Shown here piece after piece: positions 1 to 5,562 of a DNA stretch of 5,809 nt (position 1 is its first letter; every line of letters begins with the position of its first letter). The stretch comes from QQUD01 sp039029915. GTDB lineage: Bacteria > Chloroflexota > Anaerolineae > Promineifilales > Promineifilaceae. The stretch lies in NCBI GenBank assembly GCA_039029915.1, contig JBCCFD010000488.1, positions 1 through 5,809 of the forward strand, given 5' to 3'. Below the pieces are notes generated by a model, which had not been told where the DNA came from, ran no database searches, and was given only the letters and a program-made list of their open reading frames with translations. Both the position numbers and the translations under genes were made by a program.

Positions 1-173
1 AAATCCAAGATATGGAATCATACTTTTGTTACGGCCGTTTGTCAAAGCCTGATTTTGTGTGGTTTGGGTGCATTCGGTAGAATTTTCATGTGAACACCAA
101 TAACCAATGATTGCTTCTTAAAAATGCTTTTTGGTTTTCACATATATCGATTTAAAAAGAAAGGGGTAAAAGC
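1..173. other. Leader region upstream of the PPOX gene, no gene seen
   Basis: No convincing reading frame or structured RNA is visible here. The stretch carries one copy of the ACGGCCGT palindrome at 31-38 and becomes AT-rich from about 110 to 160, as expected ahead of a gene. I could not find a sigma-70 type promoter with good -35 and -10 boxes at proper spacing, so none is annotated. The promoter of the plus-strand gene presumably lies here. Confidence 0.5.
161..166 (+). promoter_or_regulatory. Shine-Dalgarno site of the PPOX gene
   Basis: AAGGGG lies 7 bases before the ATG at 174. This is a good match and normal spacing, and it fixes the start at 174. Confidence 0.75.
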
Positions 174-593
174 ATGAAACCGATGGATGAAAAGAAGCGA
201 GAGGCTTTTTTGGCGAAGACGCGACTGGGTATTTTGACAACATTAACGCTTGATGGAGCGCCAACGGCCGTTCCTATTTGGTTTGACTGGGACGGAACAG
301 CCGTGTCTATTTTTACCGATAAAAGCTCTCAAAAGGTTAAGCGGCTTCAGAACGACCCTCGAGCCTCGATGCTGGTCGTGAATGATATTGGTGAGCCAGA
401 GGCTTGGATTCTATTTGAGGGGAAAATTGAAATTAAAGATGTGGATACCAGCGAGCTAATGACCAAACTGGCACATCGATATTGGGATATGACGCCGCCG
501 GAAACTCAAGCGGTGCTGCAAGATTGGTTAGATCATGCCGACCAGCGATGCTTATTACACCTCAAACCAGAGAAAATTCGGTCTTTGGGATAA
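174..593 (+). CDS. PPOX-class (pyridoxamine-phosphate-oxidase-like) split-barrel flavin/F420-dependent protein
   Basis: A 139-residue protein with the layout of the small PPOX/Rv1155-type family: one split beta-barrel that binds FMN or F420, probably cytosolic and dimeric. Visible family signatures are the first barrel strands LGILTTLTLDGAPTAVPIWF (residues 18-37), the strand SIFTDKSS followed by the cofactor-side helix KVKRLQNDPRASMLVV (about 54-69), and the strand WILFEGKIEI (about 78-87). The length is normal for the single-domain family. The start is the ATG with AAGGGG 7 bases upstream. The gene stands alone on the plus strand and converges on the four-gene minus operon with 6 bases between stop codons. 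It carries an ACGGCCGT copy at 264-271, read as Thr-Ala-Val (31-33). The family fold is clear. The cofactor (FMN or F420) and substrate are not readable, so no symbol is given. Confidence 0.85.
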   Translation: MKPMDEKKREAFLAKTRLGILTTLTLDGAPTAVPIWFDWDGTAVSIFTDKSSQKVKRLQNDPRASMLVVNDIGEPEAWILFEGKIEIKDVDTSELMTKLAHRYWDMTPPETQAVLQDWLDHADQRCLLHLKPEKIRSLG

Positions 594-599
594 TCAATC

Positions 600-1646
600 C
601 TATTGAGGCTCAAGCTCATAGCCATTCGGTGTGTCCCGAACGGACCACCCCGTAGTCTCAATTGCCGTTCTTAATTGGTCAGCTAATGCCCAATCTTTAT
701 TGGCACGGGCAGATTTTCGCTGATCGGCTAATGTAACAACCTCCAGCGGGGGGGCAGGCTTGGCATCTGCCTCAAGCCGCGCTTGCCACCCTTCTTTTGC
801 AGCGAGCCATACCTCCTCAGAGAGTAAAGATTCCTCGGGCAGATGCCAGGCTCCAAATTCATCAATGGAAAACTGTTCACCGACCTTAAATACCTTGATG
901 TTACCATCCCGAATGATGGTGATTGAACGAGCGCCAACAACAGTAGCAGTACCATTGCGGAAATCAAGATTAACGGAGGTGTGGTCGTCGAGGCCTAAAA
1001 CTGTTTGTTGCTTGGGTAACATGTCAAATAAAGGATCAAATCGAGCTTGACCCACATAGCAGCGGCTTGTGTCTAGTTCAGTTCCGCCATCATTGTTATC
1101 CCAGTGGGGAACAATGGTTAAATCTAAGCCGTAATCAGCAAAATAGTTGACCCCCTTTTTCCAGTGAAGCTCTTCCCCTACCTTGTAAATTTCGTAAACC
1201 GGCATCGTGAATTGACTGAATGAAAGCGTGGCTGAACTTGAAATAAGGAGCGTGCCCCCTTGCCACTGGCGTGCTTTGATGTAGTCAAGAGCAAGGCTGT
1301 CTTTGAGCTGTTTGGCCCCGTAAGTTGGACTGCCCGGGCCCAGTACAATTTCATCAACTGATAAGATTGGGGCGACGATATCATGGTTATCTGGGCTAAA
1401 GGGGGTTCCTTTTTTCCTAGCGGCAATAATTTCAATGCGCGGAGCATAATTTTGCAGCCGCTTTTGCATAAATGTAGCTAATTTGCCTGCCACAATATCA
1501 GAATTAAGTTCAAACCCAGCCGGGGTCTCTAAGATAGCTACTCGAGGGCTGCGTGGAAGCTGTTGGGCCAAATATTCGTGTGTTTTACCACTTGCAGGAA
1601 TAGAGGCGCCCCCACCCAATAAACAAACAATGCCTGGATCGATCAT
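600..1646 (-). CDS. Peptidase S51/cyanophycinase-like protein with a C-terminal CysS-type domain
   Basis: A 348-residue protein with two parts. Residues 1 to about 250 resemble the class I glutamine-amidotransferase-like fold of the S51 family (peptidase E, cyanophycinase). They show an N-terminal strand leading to GGG (11-13), the strand IVLGPGSPTYG (100-110) where the family has its GG-rich loop, a nucleophile-elbow-like SSSAT (136-140) where the family has G-x-S-A-G, and LGLDDHTSV (217-225) where cyanophycinases have a G-I-D-E-like segment. If catalytic, Ser138 is the likely nucleophile, but the elbow lacks its glycines, so activity is uncertain. Residues about 305-348 match the C-terminal helical domain of cysteinyl-tRNA synthetase: an AR..KDWALADQLR helix pair, then DTPNGYELEP. 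No synthetase catalytic domain is present. The start has GAGG 7 bases upstream. It is the last gene of the operon. Substrate unknown. Confidence 0.7.
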   Translation of the reverse strand: MIDPGIVCLLGGGASIPASGKTHEYLAQQLPRSPRVAILETPAGFELNSDIVAGKLATFMQKRLQNYAPRIEIIAARKKGTPFSPDNHDIVAPILSVDEIVLGPGSPTYGAKQLKDSLALDYIKARQWQGGTLLISSSATLSFSQFTMPVYEIYKVGEELHWKKGVNYFADYGLDLTIVPHWDNNDGGTELDTSRCYVGQARFDPLFDMLPKQQTVLGLDDHTSVNLDFRNGTATVVGARSITIIRDGNIKVFKVGEQFSIDEFGAWHLPEESLLSEEVWLAAKEGWQARLEADAKPAPPLEVVTLADQRKSARANKDWALADQLRTAIETTGWSVRDTPNGYELEPQ

Positions 1647-1653
1647 TTATCTT

Positions 1654-1657
1654 CCTC
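1654..1657 (-). promoter_or_regulatory. Shine-Dalgarno site overlapping the upstream stop codon
   Basis: On the minus strand the sequence reads TAGAGGAAG: the TAG stop of the alpha/beta hydrolase (1657-1659) shares its last base with GAGG, which is 7 bases before the ATG of the S51-like gene. Ribosomes finishing the hydrolase would end on this site, which suggests translational coupling. Confidence 0.7.
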
Positions 1658-2523
1658 TACAGATTTTTGTCTCGCTGCCAGTTAAGCATGCGCTGAGCCA
1701 ATTGAACGGGTCGATGCACGTGAATATCGTGAGCGGTGTGGTCAAACCAGTGCACCGTCACATCGGGAATATTAGATTGAGCTTGCTGAACCATATGTCG
1801 CTTTTCATCTTCTTGCGCATTGCCCGCTGGGAATATAAGAACTGGTTCTTGGACTTGTGGATATAAAGATGGCGGGTCTTGTTCCCACATGGCTCGAAAA
1901 ATAGACATGTGCCTATCTAGCGATAACCAAGGCTTAATTGTACCGTCGGGCCGTGTTTCAAAATTGTTAAGCGTGGCTTCGATGCCTTCATCGCTCCATT
2001 CGGGCTGAAACTGGCGCATTCTTTCTTGCATCTGAACGCGAGGAACCCCTTCTAAATGGGGCGGTTTAAACATCTCATACGCTTCTTCCCATACTGGTGC
2101 CCGCTTCTTCACATCAAAAAAACCACCATCTACAAATATGAGTCCTTTGGCAATGCCAGGATGCTTGGCACCAAAGGCTAGCACCACGTTGCCTCCCCAC
2201 GATTGTCCAGCGATGAGCGGTTTTTCCCAGCCTAAAACCTTTATTAAATTAACGATATCGGTTGTGATGGTGTCAAAATCGTAGCCTGCTGTAACCGGGA
2301 GCTTTTCTGAACGGCCGTGTCCTCGCTGGTCGATAGCAATGACGTGATGGCCCGCTTGGGCAAGCTCCCGAGCGACCCCATCCCACGTTCTGGCATTGCT
2401 TGATAGGCCGTGAATCAATAAAAATGGGGTCTGTGTCGCTGTTGATTGGGGTGTCCATTCACGGATATTCATCTTGAATCCAATATCAAGATGTTTTTCT
2501 TGGGGAGATATAACATTATTCAT
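1657..2523 (-). CDS. Alpha/beta-fold hydrolase
   Basis: A 288-residue protein with the classic order of alpha/beta hydrolase motifs: LLIHGLSSNARTWD (35-48) with the oxyanion-side His-Gly, VIAIDQRGHGRS (61-72), the nucleophile elbow GQSWGG (106-111) with Ser108, and a C-terminal DHTAHDIHVHRP (261-272), where His265 best fits the catalytic histidine. The acidic member is less clear: the segment PVLIFPAGNAQEDE (227-240) follows the usual strand but lacks a clean G-x-x-D. A cap domain is expected around 135-215. No signal peptide is seen, so it is probably cytosolic. The ATG at 2523 directly follows the TAA of the upstream dehydrogenase. The fold is certain; esterase, lactonase, epoxide hydrolase and C-C hydrolase cannot be told apart. 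An operon with dehydrogenases makes ester or lactone cleavage plausible. An ACGGCCGT copy lies inside the conserved RGHGRS codons. Confidence 0.88.
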   Translation of the reverse strand: MNNVISPQEKHLDIGFKMNIREWTPQSTATQTPFLLIHGLSSNARTWDGVARELAQAGHHVIAIDQRGHGRSEKLPVTAGYDFDTITTDIVNLIKVLGWEKPLIAGQSWGGNVVLAFGAKHPGIAKGLIFVDGGFFDVKKRAPVWEEAYEMFKPPHLEGVPRVQMQERMRQFQPEWSDEGIEATLNNFETRPDGTIKPWLSLDRHMSIFRAMWEQDPPSLYPQVQEPVLIFPAGNAQEDEKRHMVQQAQSNIPDVTVHWFDHTAHDIHVHRPVQLAQRMLNWQRDKNL

Positions 2524-3534
2524 TTATAGGTTCCCTTTTTGTTGGAGAGATATCGCCTTACCCGTCTGGGCTGCTAATTTAAGCGCGTCCAACACTTGCA
2601 TCTGCCTGATGCTGTCCTCAGGGGAAAAGCGAGGCTGCTTCTCTCCTAAAATAACATCTGCAAAATCTTCAACCATGAGTTGGTATTGATCAACGTTTTT
2701 GACCGTAATTTCTTGACCTGTTTCTTTGTCAAATGGCCGCAACGAAAAGATGGCTGTGTTACCTTTGGGAATGAAGGCATCGTGCTGGTTAAATTCAACG
2801 GCCGTTTTATCCCCTAAAATTGAATACGTTTGCTGCAGCGCTGACTGAAAGCCGCTTTCAACCACGGCAAGCCCGCCACATTCAAATGCCAAACTACCGA
2901 CAAAGTTAATATCAACCCCGGCCTCATTCCAAACGGCTTGTGCAGACACAGAAACCGGTTCTGCACCAAACATCCATCTGGCGAGACTGACGCCGTATGA
3001 CCCTACATCCCACAGCGAGCCACCCCCCATCTCGGCGGAAAAAAGACGGCCGTTTTGAGCATTTGGCTGGACGGGAAACGTAAACGCTGCTCGAATCGAG
3101 CCAATTTTGCCCAGCTTGCCTGATGAAACCAGCTGGTAAATTTGCTGAGAGCGGGGATGATGCCGCCACATAAAGGCTTCGGCCAAATGAAGTTGCTGAG
3201 CTTTAGCTGCCTGAACCATCTCAGTTGCTTCAGCGCTGTTCATGGCAAATGGTTTTTCAACAAGCACGTGCTTGCCGGCGCTTAACGCTTTGAGGGTCCA
3301 CTCTTTATGCAGGTGGTTGGGCAGGGGGATATAAACAGCTTGCACAGCGGGGTCGGCCAGTACGGCTTCGTAGTCGGAGACAGGGGTGCCGCCAAGCGAG
3401 TCGGTTAACTGTTTAGCGCGGTCGAGTGACCGACTGCCGATCGTGACAATACGGCCGTTGCTAGAATGAGCAATCGCCGGAACTACCGCCAGTCGCGCAA
3501 TGGTCGCATTTCCTAAAACACCCCAACCAATCAT
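2524..3534 (-). CDS. Gfo/Idh/MocA-family oxidoreductase (dihydrodiol/xylose dehydrogenase-like)
   Basis: A 336-residue NAD(P)-dependent dehydrogenase. The N-terminal Rossmann part has IGWGVLGNATIA (2-13), a second strand ending in GSRSLDRA (33-40), VYIPLPNHLH (67-76), and the family signature HVLVEKPFA (89-97) with catalytic-type Lys94. The C-terminal substrate domain has GGGSLWDVGSYGV (170-182), carrying Asp176 and Tyr180. Tyr in place of the usual His points to the subgroup of dimeric dihydrodiol dehydrogenase, NADP-dependent xylose dehydrogenase and similar enzymes rather than inositol dehydrogenases. Length is typical. Substrates of that subgroup are aldoses or trans-dihydrodiols; which applies here is unknown. 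The ATG is the only sensible start, since an in-frame TAA sits just upstream and the protein begins at the first Rossmann strand. It has two ACGGCCGT copies read as Asn-Gly-Arg and one read as Thr-Ala-Val. Confidence 0.88.
   Translation of the reverse strand: MIGWGVLGNATIARLAVVPAIAHSSNGRIVTIGSRSLDRAKQLTDSLGGTPVSDYEAVLADPAVQAVYIPLPNHLHKEWTLKALSAGKHVLVEKPFAMNSAEATEMVQAAKAQQLHLAEAFMWRHHPRSQQIYQLVSSGKLGKIGSIRAAFTFPVQPNAQNGRLFSAEMGGGSLWDVGSYGVSLARWMFGAEPVSVSAQAVWNEAGVDINFVGSLAFECGGLAVVESGFQSALQQTYSILGDKTAVEFNQHDAFIPKGNTAIFSLRPFDKETGQEITVKNVDQYQLMVEDFADVILGEKQPRFSPEDSIRQMQVLDALKLAAQTGKAISLQQKGNL
2532..2536 (-). promoter_or_regulatory. Shine-Dalgarno site of the alpha/beta hydrolase
   Basis: AGGGA lies 8 bases before the hydrolase ATG and inside the last codons of the upstream dehydrogenase. 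The stop TAA and start ATG are directly adjacent. Confidence 0.6.
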
Positions 3535-3550
3535 TTTGCTTTGCGCCGTG

Positions 3551-3556
3551 CCCCTT
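3551..3556 (-). promoter_or_regulatory. Distant Shine-Dalgarno-like AAGGGG before the second Gfo/Idh/MocA gene
   Basis: AAGGGG is the only good ribosome-binding match in the 24-base gap, but it ends 16 bases before the ATG at 3534, well beyond the usual 5-10. No ATG, GTG or TTG lies in frame between them; an ACG directly after it is too close. Translation may depend on coupling to the upstream gene, which stops at 3559. Confidence 0.4.
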
Positions 3557-3558
3557 GA

Positions 3559-5211
3559 TTAGATTTTAACATCTTCTAAACGGCCTCCGTTTTCAGCTGA
3601 CCGCTTGGCTGCTTCCAGAACAGAGACCACCCGCATGGAGTGCGTCAGTGGCACCTCGAGCGGCTCGCCTAGCAATAAATAATCGGCTAAATTCTTGTGA
3701 AATGGAAATGGATCTCGTTTAGGTTCAGGAAGCGTTTGCTCGAACAATTGGCCTCGTTTATCTCGTCGCTTGACTTGAATATCCGCGCCCATTTCAGCCG
3801 AGGGAATATCATGTTTTTGATAAAATTGAATAGGATCGGGTTGGTAAGCACTCATTTCACGCCAATGCCCAACGATTGCTCCTTCCGTACCGACCATGTA
3901 CCATTTTGGCTTCGGTATATAGGCTAAATCGGAGTGTGTAAACTCGGCTTCAGCTCCGTTTTTATAGCGAAGCTGGATGCGTTCCCGATCTGCGTTTGTT
4001 ATATCGTGCCACAATCTGTTTTGGCGAGTGCAAATGACGCCCGAAATTTCGTCAGGCATCAAATCAAGCATCCAATCGAGGTAGTGAGCGCCCCAGTCGT
4101 AAGTGGTGCCACCGCTAACCGCATCGTGAGAATGCCAAAATCCACATGGATGACCATACCCCCCGACGAATGTTTCCAGATAAAATGGCTTCCCAATGAG
4201 GTGATCGACAATTGCTTGCTTTATCATCCGATAGTCACTATCCCAGCGGCGATTTTGATGACAGCTTAGATGGCGGTTGTGTTTTACGGCCGTTGCTTGC
4301 ATCGACTCTGCTTCATCAACTGTTAGGGCCAGTGGTTTCTCACAGATGACATGCTTACCGCTTTGTAACATTTTTTTAGCTAAATTGGCGTGCGAGTTTG
4401 GGGGTGTGGCAATAATAACCAAATCAACATCTGGCGAATTTCCCAATGCTTCAGCATCCTTTGTCAGCTCGACGTCTGGAAACGTAGCTTTAGCAGATGA
4501 CAAACGGCGCTCACTAAGATCGCACACCATTTTTAGGTTCATGCCAACGGTCGCTGCGGCTCCAGAGCCGTGTAGCAAACCTACTGAAGGGGCATATCCC
4601 AATAAGCCAACGCCAATTGATTCTTGAGGTGCTTTTTCTCCGCTAAGCTGGCGTAAAAGGCGATAGATGATTTGCTGGAATATGGGGTTTGTTGTCTCGA
4701 GAATAGTGGTAACGGCCGTTAAACCTCTATCGTGCCTATTGGTAACAAGCATTGGTTTGTGTTTATATCGCCAATCTGCGTACAACACAATTTCTGCTGA
4801 ACTACTATGGATTTCTAGCGGTTGGAAAAGGCCCCGAGCATAAAAATAATCCGGCAGTCGCTGAGCAATACAATTGCTTTTATCAGTAAAAAGGTTACGA
4901 AACTCACCAAAAGTTTCCGTTTCACAGGGTTGGACTCCAAAAAGGCTTGGCAATTGCCATTGTTCTGGTGATGAAAATGTAAAACATCCACCTCCATGAG
5001 AAACAAATCCAGATATGCGCTCCCACTCAGCTGCAGAGGGTAACTTGGAATCCGAAATCATTACGACATCAGTATCACCGAAGTCTTGGGGGATGCTTGT
5101 TGAAATTGTGAGTTGACTTGATGTTCTTTTTAGAAATGAAAATAAGGATTGATGCCGATTGTCTGTATTAGACGCAATAATGCTAATTGATATAGGCGAA
5201 TGTTTATACAA
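3559..5211 (-). CDS. ThuA-like domain fused to a Gfo/Idh/MocA oxidoreductase
   Basis: A 550-residue protein, about 200 longer than a standard Gfo/Idh/MocA enzyme. Residues 1 to about 190 look like a divergent ThuA/class I amidotransferase-like domain: DTDVVMISDSKLPSAAEWER then FVSHGGGCFTFSS (69-81), and near its end the strand pair PMLVTNRHDRGLTAVTTI (153-170), which fits the ThuA pattern of a displayed value followed by a basic, glycine-containing turn. From about 198 to 550 it is a dehydrogenase: the Rossmann turn GLLGYAPSVGLLHG (202-215), VIIATPPNSH (265-274), HVICEKPLAL (287-296) with Lys292, and GGTTYDWGAHYLDW (367-380) with Asp372 and His376. The start is TTG, with AGGAGG 5 bases upstream and an in-frame TAG overlapping that site, so no longer start is possible. 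It is the first gene of the operon. The dehydrogenase assignment is firm; the N-terminal one is moderate. Substrate unknown. Confidence 0.82.
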   Translation of the reverse strand: MYKHSPISISIIASNTDNRHQSLFSFLKRTSSQLTISTSIPQDFGDTDVVMISDSKLPSAAEWERISGFVSHGGGCFTFSSPEQWQLPSLFGVQPCETETFGEFRNLFTDKSNCIAQRLPDYFYARGLFQPLEIHSSSAEIVLYADWRYKHKPMLVTNRHDRGLTAVTTILETTNPIFQQIIYRLLRQLSGEKAPQESIGVGLLGYAPSVGLLHGSGAAATVGMNLKMVCDLSERRLSSAKATFPDVELTKDAEALGNSPDVDLVIIATPPNSHANLAKKMLQSGKHVICEKPLALTVDEAESMQATAVKHNRHLSCHQNRRWDSDYRMIKQAIVDHLIGKPFYLETFVGGYGHPCGFWHSHDAVSGGTTYDWGAHYLDWMLDLMPDEISGVICTRQNRLWHDITNADRERIQLRYKNGAEAEFTHSDLAYIPKPKWYMVGTEGAIVGHWREMSAYQPDPIQFYQKHDIPSAEMGADIQVKRRDKRGQLFEQTLPEPKRDPFPFHKNLADYLLLGEPLEVPLTHSMRVVSVLEAAKRSAENGGRLEDVKI

Positions 5212-5216
5212 ATGTT

Positions 5217-5222
5217 CCTCCT
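5217..5222 (-). promoter_or_regulatory. Strong Shine-Dalgarno site that fixes a TTG start
   Basis: A perfect AGGAGG lies 5 bases before the TTG at 5211-5209. The in-frame stop TAG at 5223-5221 overlaps this site, so translation of the fusion gene cannot begin further upstream, and no ATG or GTG competes at suitable spacing. Confidence 0.8.
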
Positions 5223-5294
5223 AATTGTTTGAACACAACCTTGATTTTCTAAAAGGTAAGGTCGATCACAATGGAAGTTAATCACCTATTCATG

Positions 5295-5306
5295 ATACGG
5301 CCGTAT
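5295..5306. repeat. 12-bp perfect palindrome ATACGGCCGTAT in the operon upstream region
   Basis: This is the longest perfectly symmetric copy of the ACGGCCGT family in the window. It lies 84 bases upstream of the first operon gene's start codon, where an operator could sit. Because the same octamer occurs through coding regions, its place here may be only one of many dispersed copies. An operator role is possible but not shown. Confidence 0.6.
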
Positions 5307-5406
5307 GAACATCAGATTATCGTGTAGTTGATAATCCCTTCGATGCGCTTCAATTGATTCAACTCCTTATGAATACTTTGCAAAGGGCACGATAAACATT
5401 TAGGCA

Positions 5407-5447
5407 AACGGAAAGAAGCTATCTATTTTTCATATCTTTTTTCCGTT
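5407..5447. repeat. Imperfect inverted repeat, 12-bp arms
   Basis: The left arm AACGGAAAGAAG (5407-5418) and right arm CTTTTTTCCGTT (5436-5447) pair at 11 of 12 positions around a 17-base AT-rich loop. Read as plus-strand RNA the exception is a G-U wobble; as minus-strand RNA it is an A-C mismatch. It lies 116 bases past the FG-GAP stop codon on the minus strand. It could be a weak terminator or a binding site, but no strong T run follows the stem. Confidence 0.4.
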
Positions 5448-5562
5448 CACATAAATGTTCAGAAGTGTCTAAAATGCGAACCTTGTTAGATAAAAGCTTT
5501 GGGATTTTGAGGGAACGAAGTTTGTCGCCGTCGCTTTATTTAAAATAGGAACTTAGTTTCCC

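Larger units (their letters stand above)
600..5211 (-). other. Four-gene operon with two Gfo/Idh/MocA oxidoreductases
   Basis: Four minus-strand genes follow one another with gaps of 24, 0 and 10 bases, too short for separate promoters to be likely. In transcription order they are the ThuA-like/Gfo-Idh-MocA fusion, a second Gfo/Idh/MocA dehydrogenase, an alpha/beta hydrolase, and an S51-like protein with a CysS-type tail. The stop codon of the hydrolase overlaps the Shine-Dalgarno site of the last gene, and the hydrolase start abuts the stop of the gene before it, so translational coupling is likely. Content suggests dehydrogenation plus hydrolysis of a sugar, cyclitol or similar small molecule. 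That role is inferred. No transporter or regulator is present in the window. Confidence 0.7.
31..5304. repeat. Dispersed palindrome family ACGGCCGT, nine copies
   Basis: Copies start at 31, 264, 2311, 2798, 3046, 3451, 4286, 4712 and 5297. Seven lie inside genes and two between genes. About 0.1 copy is expected by chance in this length. All nine CGGCCG hexamers I found are flanked by A and T, so the unit is the octamer, with a preference for AACGGCCGTT or TACGGCCGTT. There is a gap of about 2 kb (272-2310), which includes the whole S51-like gene, and then seven copies in 3 kb. This resembles highly iterated palindromes such as HIP1 (GCGATCGC) of cyanobacteria, but the sequence is different. 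Confidence 0.85.
5212..5562. other. Intergenic region upstream of the minus-strand operon
   Basis: About 350 bases with no credible gene. It should hold the promoter of the operon, reading leftwards, and the terminator of the FG-GAP gene entering from the right. Visible structure is the palindrome ATACGGCCGTAT at 5295-5306, an imperfect inverted repeat at 5407-5447, and AT-rich patches. I found no sigma-70 promoter with convincing boxes and spacing on the minus strand, and no classic terminator with a stem followed by a T run. Confidence 0.55.

Noticed and set aside
603..613. TTGAGGCTCAA, a short inverted repeat at the convergent gene ends
   Set aside because: The one-base loop cannot form a hairpin and the sequence is coding (Leu-Glu-Pro-Gln end of the S51-like protein); it is not a terminator.
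760..1050. Plus-strand open frame of 96 codons inside the S51-like gene
   Set aside because: It is antisense to a well-supported gene, has low-complexity Ser/Ala-rich content and no recognisable domain.
1483..1866. Plus-strand open frame of 127 codons across the hydrolase/S51-like junction
   Set aside because: It spans two real minus-strand genes and the gap between them, with no family resemblance or convincing ribosome site.
2273..2458. Minus-strand alternative frame within the alpha/beta hydrolase
   Set aside because: It overlaps conserved hydrolase motifs in a different frame and is not compatible with the gene's clear homology.
3934..4627. Two plus-strand open frames (3934-4269 and 4277-4627) opposite the fusion gene
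   Set aside because: Both mirror the conserved dehydrogenase sequence in another frame; the encoded peptides match nothing I recognise.
5327..5364. Loose inverted repeat AGTTGATAATC ... GATTCAACT
   Set aside because: Pairing needs a two-base bulge and the arms are short and AT-rich; chance is a sufficient explanation.
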